DNA of 64,000 nucleotides from Marinobacter nanhaiticus D15-8W (lineage in GTDB: Bacteria > Pseudomonadota > Gammaproteobacteria > Pseudomonadales > Oleiphilaceae), in NCBI RefSeq assembly GCF_036511935.1, contig NZ_AP028878.1, forward strand, positions 4,898,001 through 4,962,000. The letters are read 5' to 3'. The translations under genes and the position numbers were made by a program. Positions 17,903 to 27,074 of the stretch are shown here, one piece after another. The notes under the pieces are model-generated. The model searched no databases and was not told the origin of the DNA. It worked only from the letters and a program-made list of their open reading frames with translations. Every line of letters starts with the position of its first letter. Position 1 is the first letter of the stretch.

Positions 17903-18264
17903 TGTCCCGCCTCCAGATGGACATCGGACCCGACCGGCAGCTTGTGCAGCGTACCGGGCACGGGTGTCAGGAAGGTACGCCGTTCCTCGAGAATGAACAT
18001 TTGCTCCTGGGCAAAGAGAAAATTCTCGCGACCGGCCTCGTCCGTCTTCAAACGAGCCCGATAGGCTTCATATGCGGCCAGCGACGCAAAGCTGATCAGA
18101 CCATAGGCGATGTTATTGGTGCCCTCGTACGGCATGAAGTAACCCACCAGCTCACCTCCACAGGCGGGAATGATCTCGCCCCAGCGTTGGGCATAGGCGA
18201 GGAAGTCGTTCAGCTTGAAAGGATCGAGGCGGTATTCGATAAAGCAGGTTATAGCCATGGCCAT
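17899..18264 (-). CDS. NIPSNAP-family protein
   Basis: This 121-residue protein matches the NIPSNAP family ([49 protein letters not shown] split by a short loop), a dimeric alpha-beta barrel related to ABM. A GGGAG five bases before the ATG at 18264 fixes the start; the much longer upstream open frame is not coding. It is divergent from an ArsR-type regulator 99 bases away, which probably controls it and the ABM gene. Confidence 0.85.
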   Translation of the reverse strand: MAMAITCFIEYRLDPFKLNDFLAYAQRWGEIIPACGGELVGYFMPYEGTNNIAYGLISFASLAAYEAYRARLKTDEAGRENFLFAQEQMFILEERRTFLTPVPGTLHKLPVGSDVHLEAGQ

Positions 18265-18363
18265 TGTCTCCCTGGGGTTTCTGGGCCAGTCTATGGCTTT
18301 ATCCCAGGCATGCTTCGACGGAGACCGAAGTGTGACGAGGGATGATGTGAGATAGATAGCCAG

Positions 18364-19080
18364 ATGATGAACAGCATGACGATGAAACCCACCCTGGCAC
18401 CGGAGCCGGATATCACCGACGTCGCCGCGCTGGTTGGCGAACCGGCACGTGCCCGCATGATGATGGCCCTGATGGGCGGCCAGGCGCTGACAGCGAGCGA
18501 GCTGGCCGTGGAAGCCGATATCACGGCGCAGACCGCCAGCAGCCATCTGGCCAGACTGGTCGAGGGCCACTTGCTCAACGTTCGCAAACAGGGACGCCAC
18601 CGCTACTTCCAGATCAGCCGGCCAGCGGTCGCGGAACTCCTCGAATCCCTGCTCAACCTGTCTGTTCGTGCAGGGCCACAGCGCATCACCCCCGGACCCA
18701 GTGACCCGCAGCTTCGGGAGGCGCGCATCTGCTATGACCACCTGGCCGGGCGCTGGAGCGTTGCGCTATACGATACCCTGCACTCGGAGAAACTACTGGT
18801 TGAAGCGCATGGCACCGCGGTACTGACTGAAAAGGGGGCTACTTTTTTCAGGGATAGGGGCGCCAATATCGATCAACTGCACCGACATCGGCGGCCCATA
18901 TGTCGCGCTTGTCTGGACTGGAGCGAACGCCGCCATCATCTGGCCGGCGCACTCGGTCAATGGTTGCTGGACGATATCCTGTCCCGCGGTTGGGCCCGAA
19001 AAGATCTGGATTCCCGTATCGTCCGCTTCAGCGCCTCGGGTCTGGCGCGCTTCAGAAACCACTATCTGCTTGCCGATTGA
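18364..19080 (+). CDS. ArsR-family transcriptional regulator
   Basis: This 238-residue protein has an ArsR winged helix in residues 15-95 ([56 protein letters not shown]) and a C-terminal extension of about 130 residues with C-x2-C ([11 protein letters not shown]). This longer form resembles YtrA/UlaG-unlinked ArsR regulators seen beside NIPSNAP or monooxygenase genes. The start could be 18364, 18376 or 18382. The 99-base gap to the divergent NIPSNAP gene should hold both promoters. Confidence 0.85.
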   Translation: MMNSMTMKPTLAPEPDITDVAALVGEPARARMMMALMGGQALTASELAVEADITAQTASSHLARLVEGHLLNVRKQGRHRYFQISRPAVAELLESLLNLSVRAGPQRITPGPSDPQLREARICYDHLAGRWSVALYDTLHSEKLLVEAHGTAVLTEKGATFFRDRGANIDQLHRHRRPICRACLDWSERRHHLAGALGQWLLDDILSRGWARKDLDSRIVRFSASGLARFRNHYLLAD

Positions 19081-19136
19081 TCATAGATTGGTCAGGATGA
19101 AATCAAGACCTCATTCCTGAATCAACGAGTGTTCCC

Positions 19137-19580
19137 ATGCGCATCCGCAAAGCCTCGCTGCACGACGCCCCCCAGATCGCACGTTTGGCCACTGAACTGG
19201 GCTACCGTTCCACCGCTGTGGACATCAACGAACGACTGGACCTGTTGATGGGCCGCGCAGACCGCTACATCGCTGTTGCGGATGCCGGGGATGAAAAGAT
19301 ACTGGGCTGGATCGCGGTGGAAAAACGTCTGCTGCTGGAATCCGGCGAGAAAGCCGAGATCGTCGGGCTGATCGTCACCGAGCAGAGTGCACGCCAGGGC
19401 GTGGGCGCCGCGCTGCTCAAGGCAGCGGAGAAATGGGCAGCCAGCCGGGGGCTCGATCTTATCGCGGTCCGCTCGAACACCGAACGCAACGCGGCTCACC
19501 CCTTTTACGAGGCCCAGGGCTACGAACGCCGCAAGACCCAGCACGTCTATCTCAAATCCCTCAAGCCAACCGATCACTGA
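19137..19580 (+). CDS. GNAT-family N-acetyltransferase
   Basis: This 147-residue protein has the GNAT acetyl-CoA fold: MRIRKASLHDAPQIARLATEL, AEIVGLIVTEQSARQGVGAALL with the QxxGxG/A pyrophosphate loop, and AHPFYEAQGYE. The substrate cannot be told. It follows the ArsR gene by 56 bases and precedes the nitroreductase-like gene by 47, so it may be in an operon with them. Confidence 0.88.
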   Translation: MRIRKASLHDAPQIARLATELGYRSTAVDINERLDLLMGRADRYIAVADAGDEKILGWIAVEKRLLLESGEKAEIVGLIVTEQSARQGVGAALLKAAEKWAASRGLDLIAVRSNTERNAAHPFYEAQGYERRKTQHVYLKSLKPTDH

Positions 19581-19627
19581 GTCTGGCCCGTAAGGTTTAA
19601 CACGAGTGGCGATCGGAGAATCGAACG

Positions 19628-20260
19628 ATGGATACGAAGGAACGTTTCCTGAAACTGCCCCACCCTACCCATGACAGCCAGGTACCGCTGGAAACCGCGC
19701 TGGCCTCCCGACGCAGCTGCCGGGCGTTCGACCGGCGTATCGTTCCGCTTCAGGCCCTATCCCAGCTGCTTTGGGCGGGCCAGGGTATCGATACGCAGAC
19801 CCGCAAACGCCCAGCGCCCTCGGCGAAGCAGCACTACCCCCTAACGCTGCATGCCGTCGCTCACCACGTCAGCAAACTCTCCATTGACGTCTATCGCTAC
19901 AACCCGGGCAATCACAGTTTGTCGCCCACCGGATTGGGCGACTTACGTTCCACCTTGCAGGGATACGTGCTGGAAGACCAGCCCTGGCTCGGCGAAGCGC
20001 CGCTAATGATTGCGGTCAGTGCGGATATCGATGGGATGGATGCGGCGTTCGCCGAACAACCGCCGCTGGGACGGGGCGCTCGGTACGCCTACATCGAAGC
20101 GGGAGCAGTAGCGCAGAATATCCAGCTCCAGGCCTGCGCGCTGGAAATGGGTTCGGTGCTGGCGGGGGCGTTTGATGACGGGGCCGTTGCAGAAGCGCTC
20201 ATGCTACCGGGAGGACATCTTCCCGTTGGGCTGGTCTGTTTGGGCTATCCTCACGGCTAG
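19628..20260 (+). CDS. nitroreductase/SagB-like oxidoreductase
   Basis: This 210-residue protein belongs to the FMN-dependent nitroreductase superfamily, in the SagB/ThcOx-like branch. Evidence is the N-terminal LASRRSCRAFDRRIVPLQ (FMN phosphate-binding arginines), LSQLLWAGQGI, APSAKQHYPLTLH and the late EAGAVAQNIQLQACAL and GSVLAGAFDD. It is probably a flavoenzyme acting on small molecules; no peptide-cyclisation partner genes are nearby. Confidence 0.85.
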   Translation: MDTKERFLKLPHPTHDSQVPLETALASRRSCRAFDRRIVPLQALSQLLWAGQGIDTQTRKRPAPSAKQHYPLTLHAVAHHVSKLSIDVYRYNPGNHSLSPTGLGDLRSTLQGYVLEDQPWLGEAPLMIAVSADIDGMDAAFAEQPPLGRGARYAYIEAGAVAQNIQLQACALEMGSVLAGAFDDGAVAEALMLPGGHLPVGLVCLGYPHG

Positions 20261-20321
20261 GACCGTTCGACCGATTCGTTCGGAAGAAGTGGCCACGGAG
20301 TTTGCGTGGCCGGCGCCTAGT

Positions 20322-20369
20322 CGAGGACTTTCGTAAAACAGCCTTCAGGCTGCCTTGCGAAAGTCCTCG
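20322..20369 (-). promoter_or_regulatory. 12-bp-stem hairpin spanning the arfA-like 3' end
   Basis: CGAGGACTTTCG at 20322-20333 pairs perfectly with CGAAAGTCCTCG at 20358-20369; a nested CAGCCT/AGGCTG stem sits in the loop. The stop codon of the arfA-like gene lies in the loop and the last codons form the 5' arm. In E. coli arfA a hairpin at this place is cut by RNase III so that the mRNA lacks a stop codon. Confidence 0.65.
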
Positions 20370-20500
20370 GACCGGACCGTCTTGTCGCGCTTGCGGTTGT
20401 AGCGGGTTTTGTCCTTGACGACCTGCATACGGTAAAGGGGTGAGCGCAGATCGCGCTGGACCTGACTATGTTGGGTGGGTGTTCGCTTCTTTCTAGCCAT
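20345..20500 (-). CDS. arfA: probable ArfA-type alternative ribosome-rescue factor
   Basis: This 51-residue, very basic protein (MARKKRTPTQHSQVQRDL...) contains SPLYRMQVVKDKTRYNRKRD. That segment parallels the PLFRxRVxKxKKGKGSYxRK core of ArfA, which binds stalled ribosomes with an empty A site and recruits RF2. GGAG eight bases upstream supports the ATG at 20500. The gene's 3' end lies inside a strong hairpin, as in E. coli arfA, where cleavage links expression to failure of tmRNA tagging. The family call rests on motif resemblance and the hairpin; the hydrophobic C-terminal tail of E. coli ArfA is absent here. Confidence 0.65.
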   Translation of the reverse strand: MARKKRTPTQHSQVQRDLRSPLYRMQVVKDKTRYNRKRDKTVRSEDFRKAA

Positions 20501-20763
20501 AATGGGCTCCTCAATGGTCTGAGCCCGCATGATAAGGTGCATCCAGCGTAGCTCGCAATCCGCAGAGCTACGGAGCCGATCTTCAAGCCCGTCGCCCGAA
20601 TCCGTCCAAGAAACACAAGATAGATACCTAAAACCGTGTTATTTCGCCAAGCGAAACCTAATTTCCTTTTGCAAACTTAAATTACATAACTGAACGGAAA
20701 AACTTCTTCTTTTCAGGATACTGGCAGGGCTCTTAGAAGCTCAATTTACACCGGAGTCCTGCC

Positions 20764-22449
20764 ATGGGTTTCTTTCAACGATTGCGTATCCGTTCACGCC
20801 TGCTCATCGCCATCCTGGTTCCCGTATTGTTAACGGCGGCCGTGGTGGCATGGATCACTACCATTCAATTGAAAACCAACGGCGAGGCTGAAATCCAGAG
20901 ACTGCGGGAAAATCTGATCGAGACCCACAAGACCGGACTCAAGCACATCGTCGAAGCCGCACGCACGGCGATCGATGCCGACTACAGCAGTACCTCGCTT
21001 GACGAACAGGACGCCAAAACCCGCGTGCGCGATACCATTCGCTCCATGGGGTTCGGCGACAAGAACTATATCTTCGCCTACACGGATGACTCCTATAACC
21101 TCGCCTTCCGCCCTAAACCCAGCGCCGAAGGCTATGTGAAAGACAGTACGCCGCAAACAAAGGCCCTGCTCAAGGCCTTGTTCGACGCGGGCCGTAACGG
21201 TGGCGGCTTCTACGCTTACGAGCGCAAGAACCCCGCCACAGGGGAAGTCGAACCCAAGATTTCCTATTCACTGGTCCTGGACAAGTGGAACTGGGTCATT
21301 GGTACCGGTGTTTACGTCACCAGTGTCGATAAGACGGTCGCAGCGGCCGAAGCCCAGATTTCGAAAAATATTAATGCCGCACTGGCCTCGATTCTCGCGG
21401 TGACCGGCATCGTCGTTCTCATTGCCATCGTGTTCGGGATATTGGTCGGTCGTACTGTGACCCAACCACTGGCAACGGTAAGTCGCACCATGCAGGAGAT
21501 CGCCGAGGGTGAAGGCGACCTCACCCAGCGTCTGCCGGACAACGGCCACGATGAACTGGCTGAACTGGGCCGACGGTTCAACGCCTTTGTCACCAAAATC
21601 CAGAAAACGATCCGTGACGTCGGCGATACCACCCACCAAGTCGCATCGGCTGCCGAAGAGCTCAGCCGTGTTGCGGAAGAAACGCGCCGTTCGGTGCAGG
21701 TGCAGGGTTCGGAAACCGACCAGATCGCCTCGGCCATCAACGAAATGGCCGCCACCATCCATCAGATTTCGAAGAACGCCAATGAAGTCCAGTCCGCGGG
21801 CGCTGATGCAGACAGGTTGGCCAAAGAAGGCGGCCAGACCATGTCAGCCTCCCAGCGTTCGGTTCGCGACCTCTCTGAAAACATTGTGAAAAGCGCCGAA
21901 GCCATCGAAGCGTTGGCGGCCCGTAGTGACGAGATTCAGTCCGTACTCGATGTCATTCACGAAGTGACCGACCAGACCAATTTGCTTGCATTGAACGCAG
22001 CGATCGAAGCCGCCCGAGCCGGCGAACACGGTCGCGGATTTGCGGTCGTTGCCGATGAAGTCCGTCAGCTTGCAAGACGTAGCGGTGAGTCTGCCGGCCA
22101 AATCAGGACGATGATTGACGGCTTCATCGCAGAATCCCGCAGTGCGGTCGAAACGATGCGTGCGTCACAGGATTTGTCTGACGGCACCGTGGAGCGCATT
22201 GACCACGCGACAACCGCACTGAATACGATTGAACGCTCGGTGGATGAAATCCACGACCAGGTCACCCAGATCGCTACTGCGGCAGAGCAGCAAAGTCAGG
22301 TTGCAGAGGAGATCAACCAGAACGTCATTCGGATAGTCGAGGCTGCCCAACACAGCGATGAGGGTGTAACCCAAACCAACGAAGCGAGCCATGAGCTGGC
22401 CCAGCTCAGTGAACAGCTGCGGGCACTCGTCAGCCAGTTCAAGGTCTGA
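20764..22449 (+). CDS. methyl-accepting chemotaxis protein, sCache
   Basis: This 561-residue receptor has a first membrane helix at about 12-33 ([19 protein letters not shown]), a periplasmic single-Cache domain to about 200 ([30 protein letters not shown]), a second membrane helix at about 210-235, a HAMP segment ([20 protein letters not shown]) and a long cytoplasmic signalling coiled coil. The conserved hairpin tip is [21 protein letters not shown]. It should control CheA in response to a small ligand, perhaps an organic acid as for many sCache receptors. The 263 bases upstream include an AT-rich stretch but no convincing flagellar promoter. Confidence 0.95.
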   Translation: MGFFQRLRIRSRLLIAILVPVLLTAAVVAWITTIQLKTNGEAEIQRLRENLIETHKTGLKHIVEAARTAIDADYSSTSLDEQDAKTRVRDTIRSMGFGDKNYIFAYTDDSYNLAFRPKPSAEGYVKDSTPQTKALLKALFDAGRNGGGFYAYERKNPATGEVEPKISYSLVLDKWNWVIGTGVYVTSVDKTVAAAEAQISKNINAALASILAVTGIVVLIAIVFGILVGRTVTQPLATVSRTMQEIAEGEGDLTQRLPDNGHDELAELGRRFNAFVTKIQKTIRDVGDTTHQVASAAEELSRVAEETRRSVQVQGSETDQIASAINEMAATIHQISKNANEVQSAGADADRLAKEGGQTMSASQRSVRDLSENIVKSAEAIEALAARSDEIQSVLDVIHEVTDQTNLLALNAAIEAARAGEHGRGFAVVADEVRQLARRSGESAGQIRTMIDGFIAESRSAVETMRASQDLSDGTVERIDHATTALNTIERSVDEIHDQVTQIATAAEQQSQVAEEINQNVIRIVEAAQHSDEGVTQTNEASHELAQLSEQLRALVSQFKV

Positions 22450-22465
22450 CCGTTCGAGCGCGTTC

Positions 22466-22492
22466 GGCCGCTGCGCAGCCTAGCCAGCGGCC
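22466..22492 (+). terminator. hairpin after the chemoreceptor gene
   Basis: GGCCGCTG at 22466-22473 pairs with CAGCGGCC at 22485-22492, 17 bases after the stop. There is no clear T-run, so it is only a terminator candidate, placed between convergent genes. Confidence 0.4.
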
Positions 22493-22518
22493 CCTTCTCC
22501 AACCCTGTCGGTGGCCTC

Positions 22519-23094
22519 TTACATCGCCACAGGCGCCACCCCGATCAGTGCCTGATGTAGCCACACCACGAATAACGCGTAAACCACCAGTCCCCCCGCA
22601 ATCGCGACGATGTCGTTCATGGACTTGTGCGGCAGCTCTGGCTTGTCGCGCGGCACGCGCCGTTTCAGCGATATCCGGTCGGCGACAGCCCAGACCAGGA
22701 AACCACCAAACAGCAACACATCGGCGAGCATGCCGTTGGCCAGAAGATGAGCCAGCGCCCACAGTTTCACGGCAATCAGCATCGGATGCTTCGTCGCCCG
22801 CTGGATCCGGCCTGGCAAATAAGTGGCAAACAGCAACGGGAATACGGGGATCAGCAGCACCATCGCCAAATGGCGCAACCACATGGGGGGTGTGTAGAGC
22901 ACACTGGGCTCCAGCCTCGCGAGACCGTAGCCCCAGATCACCATCACCAGTCCAACCAACGCGACCAATGAATAAAGGCCCTTGAAGGGTCCCTCACCCA
23001 AACGTGTAACCATGCGATCGCGCCAGGGCTCAGCGAAAATCGACAGCGAATGTACGCCGAGGAAAATGATCAGTCCCAGGATCAGTACGGTCAT
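22519..23094 (-). CDS. NnrU family membrane protein
   Basis: This 191-residue protein has five or six predicted membrane helices (MTVLILGLIIFLGVHSLSIF, LYSLVALVGLVMVIWGYGLA, LAMVLLIPVFPLLFA and others). The motif HPMLIAVKLWALAHLLANG is diagnostic of NnrU, a family first linked to nitrite/nitric-oxide reductase clusters and related to isoprenylcysteine methyltransferase-like proteins. No denitrification genes lie nearby, so its role is open. Confidence 0.88.
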   Translation of the reverse strand: MTVLILGLIIFLGVHSLSIFAEPWRDRMVTRLGEGPFKGLYSLVALVGLVMVIWGYGLARLEPSVLYTPPMWLRHLAMVLLIPVFPLLFATYLPGRIQRATKHPMLIAVKLWALAHLLANGMLADVLLFGGFLVWAVADRISLKRRVPRDKPELPHKSMNDIVAIAGGLVVYALFVVWLHQALIGVAPVAM

Positions 23095-23229
23095 TGCGGT
23101 GCTCCCTCATCGTTTTTTCTCAGGAGCTTAGCGGAGAAGTTTGACGTCGCAAAGACAAATGGCAAGGAGAGGAGGAAGTCGGGCAAGCGGGAGAGGCTTG
23201 CCCGGTGATTTGCTTACGGCAGCTCGGAC

Positions 23230-23949
23230 TTACTGGACCTCGGCGTTGTGGTAGACGTTCTGGACGTCGTCGAGGTCGTTGAGCATGTCCAGGAACTTGT
23301 CGAACATCTCCACGTCTTCACCGGTGACCGGCGTGGTGGTCTGAGGCAGGAACTGGATCTCGTCCACGTCGAAATCGATGTCGCCGAAGGCCTCGGTCAG
23401 CGCCTGCTTGGCCTTGGCGTATTCTGTATTGGGGGCGAACACCGTAATCCGGCCTTCTTCGTTCTCGATGTCGGTCACGTCCACATCGGATTCCATCAAC
23501 GCCTCAAGCACAGCCTCTTCATCATCGCCGGCAAAGGCCAGGATGGCGCAGTGATCAAACATGTGGCTGACGCTACCCGGGGTGCCGATCTTGCTCTTGG
23601 TCTTGGTAAAGCAGACGCGCACATCACCGAAGGTACGGTTGGGGTTGTCGGTCAGGCAGTCGACGATGACCATGCAGTTGCCGGGACCGAAGCCCTCGTA
23701 GCGCGCCGCGGAATAATCCTCGCCACCGCCGCCCTTGGCCTTTTCAATCGCGCGTTCGATCACGTGGGTCGGCACCTGGTCTTTCTTGGCCCGGTCGATC
23801 AGGCTGCGCAGTGACAGGTTGCCATCCGGATCGGGACCGCCCTGCTTGGCGCTGACGTAGATCTCACGCCCGTACTTACTGTAGACCTTGGTTTTGGCGT
23901 TGGCCGTCTTGGCCATGGAATCTTTGCGGTTTTGGTAGGCTCTGCCCAT
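23230..23949 (-). CDS. YebC/TACO1-family protein, YeeN type
   Basis: This 239-residue protein is a YebC/PmpR-family member of the YeeN-like branch: it begins [15 protein letters not shown] and has [63 protein letters not shown]. Family members act either as DNA-binding regulators or, by recent work on YebC/TACO1, in translation of polyproline tracts. GAGG seven bases upstream supports the ATG. It follows benE on the same strand after 121 bases. Confidence 0.9.
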   Translation of the reverse strand: MGRAYQNRKDSMAKTANAKTKVYSKYGREIYVSAKQGGPDPDGNLSLRSLIDRAKKDQVPTHVIERAIEKAKGGGGEDYSAARYEGFGPGNCMVIVDCLTDNPNRTFGDVRVCFTKTKSKIGTPGSVSHMFDHCAILAFAGDDEEAVLEALMESDVDVTDIENEEGRITVFAPNTEYAKAKQALTEAFGDIDFDVDEIQFLPQTTTPVTGEDVEMFDKFLDMLNDLDDVQNVYHNAEVQ

Positions 23950-24070
23950 ACCCGTGCCTCGATTTTGTTAACGCAGGACTTGCTTGAAAAAAGAATTCGC
24001 AAGGAATTTGCGGGAACAGCCGATGCTGCTCAAAAGAGCAGCGATTTTACACATAGAGCGCTAGCCAGTT

Positions 24071-25264
24071 CTATTTTTTAATGGCCGTTTTCTGTAACCC
24101 GAGGTTCATGACAAGCCGTACCAGTAAACCGGCGACCAGACCCCAGAAAGCAGCCCCTACGCCCCACAGCGTGACTCCGGACACGGTAACGAGGAAGGTA
24201 ATCAGTGCCGCTTCCCGCCCCTCGGTATCGTCCAGGGCGGCATGCAGGCTGTTTCCGATAGTACCCAGCAACGCCAGCCCGGCGAGGGCCACGACAAACG
24301 CTTTCGGGAACGCGGCAAAGAGCGCCACGACCGTCGCGCCAAACAAACCTACGAGGATATAGACCACACCGGCGCAAACGGCCGCCAGGTAGCGGGCTGA
24401 TTTTTTCTCCCCGGCCTCTTCGCCCATGCAGATGGCCGCGGTGATTGCGGCAAGGTTGAAGGCATAGCCACCAAATGGCGCTAGGAGCAAGGTGGCCACA
24501 CCGGTCACTGTCAATACAGGCGACAGCGGCGTGCGGAAGCCGTTGGCTCGCAGCACAGCCAGGCCCGGAACATTCTGGGAGGTCATGGTGACGATGAACA
24601 GCGGTACGCCGACGCTGATCAGCACCGGTAGCGAGAAATCCGGCCAGACGAACTGCGGCTCCGCGAACGCCAGCTCAAGTCCGTCCCAGTGCAGTCGCCC
24701 CTGCAGTCCCGCAACCAGCATTCCCACAGCCAGCACCAGCAGGATCGCGTATCGAGGCAGCAGTTGCCGGCTGATCACATAGGTCACCAGCATCAGGCCC
24801 ACCAGCAGAAAGCTCCCCTCCAGAGCCACGAACGCATCGAGCCCGAACTGGAACAGGATGCCCGCGAGCATGGCTGCCGCGAGGGATTGGGGCAGATGTT
24901 TGAGGATGCGTTCGAACCAGCCTGTCCAGCCGACGACAATCGTCAGTAGCGCAGCAAAGATGAAAGCGGCGGTTGCTTGTTCCAGAGAGAATCCCGACAG
25001 ACTGGTTACCAGCAGCGCCGCACCTGGCGTCGACCAGGCGGTCAATACCGGCTCCTTGAAATACAGCGAGAGGCCAGCACTGGTCAGCCCCATACCCAAC
25101 CCCAAGGCCCAGATCCACGAACTGACCTGCGCTGCGTTGGCACCCGCGCTCTCCGCCGCCTGGAGGATAATCACCACGGAACTGCTGAAACCCACCAAAA
25201 CCGCCACGAAGCCAGCGGTCACATGTGACAGCGAAAGGTCTTTAATCGAATCGGGAATGGCCAC
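24071..25264 (-). CDS. BenE-family benzoate/H+ symporter-like transporter
   Basis: This 397-residue membrane protein has about 12 hydrophobic segments and BenE motifs: VAVLVGFSSSVVIILQAAESAGA, FSLPVLISVGVPLFIVTMTSQNVPG split by loops, and LLAPFGGYAFNLAAITAAICMG. The GTG at 25264 is chosen as start because AAGGA precedes it and because starts further upstream would run across the operator palindromes. The divergent XRE-cupin regulator probably controls it. Benzoate is the family substrate, but xanthine/uracil-like relatives exist, so the actual substrate is uncertain. Confidence 0.88.
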   Translation of the reverse strand: MAIPDSIKDLSLSHVTAGFVAVLVGFSSSVVIILQAAESAGANAAQVSSWIWALGLGMGLTSAGLSLYFKEPVLTAWSTPGAALLVTSLSGFSLEQATAAFIFAALLTIVVGWTGWFERILKHLPQSLAAAMLAGILFQFGLDAFVALEGSFLLVGLMLVTYVISRQLLPRYAILLVLAVGMLVAGLQGRLHWDGLELAFAEPQFVWPDFSLPVLISVGVPLFIVTMTSQNVPGLAVLRANGFRTPLSPVLTVTGVATLLLAPFGGYAFNLAAITAAICMGEEAGEKKSARYLAAVCAGVVYILVGLFGATVVALFAAFPKAFVVALAGLALLGTIGNSLHAALDDTEGREAALITFLVTVSGVTLWGVGAAFWGLVAGLLVRLVMNLGLQKTAIKK

Positions 25265-25284
25265 GGGATCGTCCTTTGGGTATT

Positions 25285-25302
25285 TGTGCGCTATAACGCA
25301 CA
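25285..25302. promoter_or_regulatory. operator palindrome 1 between benE and its regulator
   Basis: TGTGCGctataaCGCACA is an 18-bp site with perfect 6-bp arms. It lies 21 bases upstream of the benE start and is 38 bases centre to centre from a second copy. It is the likely binding site of the XRE-cupin protein. Confidence 0.75.
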
Positions 25303-25322
25303 TTCGCAGGAACGTTAGCATT

Positions 25323-25340
25323 TGTGCGTTATGGCGCACA
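25323..25340. promoter_or_regulatory. operator palindrome 2 between benE and its regulator
   Basis: TGTGCGttatggCGCACA repeats operator 1 with the same arms and a different centre. It is 47 bases upstream of the regulator start, placed to overlap the promoters of both divergent genes. Confidence 0.75.
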
Positions 25341-25387
25341 AGTTCTAGAATGCTTCCAGCCCCGTTCACCAAAAGACGCCCGCTCAC

Positions 25388-25951
25388 ATGGAAATCACCA
25401 CCCATCTCGCCCAGACCCTGCGCCAACTTCGCAAACAGCGAGGCTGGAGCCTGGACCGGGCCGCCGAAGCCACGGGCGTAAGCAAGGCGATGCTGGGGCA
25501 GATCGAGCGCGGCGAGTCCAGCCCAACGGTGGCGACCCTCTGGAAGATCGCCACGGGCTTCAGCACCGCCTTCTCCGGATTGATCACGCCTCCACCCCAG
25601 GCGCTGGAACTGCCGTTATTTGCGCGGAACACCATCGGCACAGACCTGCCGGATGACCGTCTGCAGGTGCGCCCGCTGTTTCCTTTTGATGGCCACTTGG
25701 GCTTCGAGCTCATGGAGCTCACACTGCCGCCCCATACTGAGCACCTGTCAGAGCCCCATGAGGCGGGCGTGATCGAGCATGTAACGGTGACACGAGGTCG
25801 GATGGAAGTGAAGATCGAGGGTCGATGGCATAGGCTCGACACAGGCGAAGCAGTCCGTTTTTCCGCCGATGCGCCCCATGGGTACCGCAATACCGGCGAC
25901 AACCCGGCGACATTCCACAACCTGATCCACTATCCTGCAGGTACGCGCTAA
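25388..25951 (+). CDS. XRE-cupin transcriptional regulator
   Basis: This 187-residue protein has an N-terminal Cro/C1-type helix-turn-helix (LRQLRKQRGWSLDRAAEATGVSKAMLGQIERGESSPTVATLW in pieces, residues 9-60) and a C-terminal cupin barrel at about 100-180 (HEAGVIEHVTVTRGRMEV, ADAPHGYRN). Such regulators sense small molecules, often the substrate of a divergent transporter. The two matching 18-bp palindromes in the 123-base gap to benE fit that role. No strong ribosome site is seen before the ATG. Confidence 0.9.
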   Translation: MEITTHLAQTLRQLRKQRGWSLDRAAEATGVSKAMLGQIERGESSPTVATLWKIATGFSTAFSGLITPPPQALELPLFARNTIGTDLPDDRLQVRPLFPFDGHLGFELMELTLPPHTEHLSEPHEAGVIEHVTVTRGRMEVKIEGRWHRLDTGEAVRFSADAPHGYRNTGDNPATFHNLIHYPAGTR

Positions 25952-25989
25952 TCTATTAGGTATACCAAGCTCAGGAACAGACCCATTTC

Positions 25990-27054
25990 ATGAAGACCCC
26001 GCTCGGTATTATTGAAGGTTTCTTTGGTCGGCCCTGGAGTTGGGAGGCAAGGACCCACCTCGTTTCGTTGCTGGCCCATCACGGTTATAGCTTCTATCTC
26101 TATGCGCCCAAGTCCGATCCCTTCCTGCGGCGACGCTGGGATGAACCACACCCCACCGAAACCGCCGACGCCCTGCGCCGCTTCGCCCGGCATTGCAAGA
26201 TCCAGGGCATGCGCTTCGGCGTAGGGCTGAGCCCGTTCGAGATCTATCGCAACTTCGACGAGAAGGCGCGTCAGGCGCTGACCGAAAAACTGGCGTTTCT
26301 CGACAGCCTGGATATCGACGATCTCGCGATCCTGTTCGACGACATGAGCGGCGATACACCGGACCTGGCCCAACGCCAGCTTGAGATTATCGATTGGATT
26401 CGCCATCGCACCGGCGCCGACCGACTGATCATTTGCCCAACCTACTATTCCGACGATCCCGTGCTCGACCGGGTATTCGGCCAGCGCCCAGCGGACTACC
26501 TGGAAACCCTGGGCGAATCGCTGCCCGATGACGTGGACATCTTCTGGACCGGCGAGGAAGTCTGCTCGAAAGAAATCTCGCCGGGACATCTCAGGCATGT
26601 TGCGGCGCAACTCAAGCGCAAGCCCCTGCTGTGGGACAACTATCCGGTGAATGACGGCCCCCGTATGTCCCAGCACCTGCACCTGCGTGGCTTCACCGGC
26701 CGGCATGCGACCATTGGGGAATATCTGGCGGGGCATGCCATCAATCCTGCCCTGCAGCCGACGTTGACCTGCATTCCGGCGCTCACTCTCGCCGCCAGCT
26801 ATCGTCAGCAGGACAGCTATAGCTATGTGGCCGCCTTCCGCAAAGCGGCCCGGGAAGTGGCGGGCGAAGAACTGGCAACGCTGCTGGAAGCCGACATCAT
26901 GGCGCTGCAGGATATCGGCCTCGATAGGCTGGGCGAACGGGAAGGCCGACTGCGCCGGCATTATGGTGGGAATCCCCACCCCGTGGCGCAGGAGATCATC
27001 GCCTGGCTCGACGGGCACTACCGCACAACGGACGACGAGGTCCAGACGCAATAA
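25990..27054 (+). CDS. GH84-family beta-N-acetylglucosaminidase-like enzyme
   Basis: This 354-residue protein matches the GH84 (NAGidase/hyaluronidase-like) catalytic barrel. It starts LGIIEGFFGRPWSWEAR, has YLYAPKSDPFLRRRW, and shows the adjacent catalytic aspartates Asp117-Asp118 in LFDDMSGD, followed by ICPTYYSDD, VDIFWTGEEVCSKEIS and LLWDNYPVND. There is no signal peptide, so it should act inside the cell, perhaps on GlcNAc-containing turnover products. It lacks the extra domains of secreted GH84 enzymes and is compact. It starts 38 bases after the XRE-cupin gene. Confidence 0.88.
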   Translation: MKTPLGIIEGFFGRPWSWEARTHLVSLLAHHGYSFYLYAPKSDPFLRRRWDEPHPTETADALRRFARHCKIQGMRFGVGLSPFEIYRNFDEKARQALTEKLAFLDSLDIDDLAILFDDMSGDTPDLAQRQLEIIDWIRHRTGADRLIICPTYYSDDPVLDRVFGQRPADYLETLGESLPDDVDIFWTGEEVCSKEISPGHLRHVAAQLKRKPLLWDNYPVNDGPRMSQHLHLRGFTGRHATIGEYLAGHAINPALQPTLTCIPALTLAASYRQQDSYSYVAAFRKAAREVAGEELATLLEADIMALQDIGLDRLGEREGRLRRHYGGNPHPVAQEIIAWLDGHYRTTDDEVQTQ

Positions 27055-27074
27055 TCGGGACGGAGGTTTGTGGT

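Noticed and set aside
20291-20311. GGCCACG/CGTGGCC hairpin after the nitroreductase-like gene
   Set aside because: Seven-base stem without a T-run; too weak to call a terminator.
23180-23204. CGGGCAAGC/GCTTGCCCG hairpin after the YebC-like gene
   Set aside because: Good stem but no T-run on either strand, so termination cannot be supported.
25265-25426. Longer N-terminus for the BenE protein
   Set aside because: It would run through both operator palindromes and the regulator's promoter, and BenE proteins are about 390 residues.
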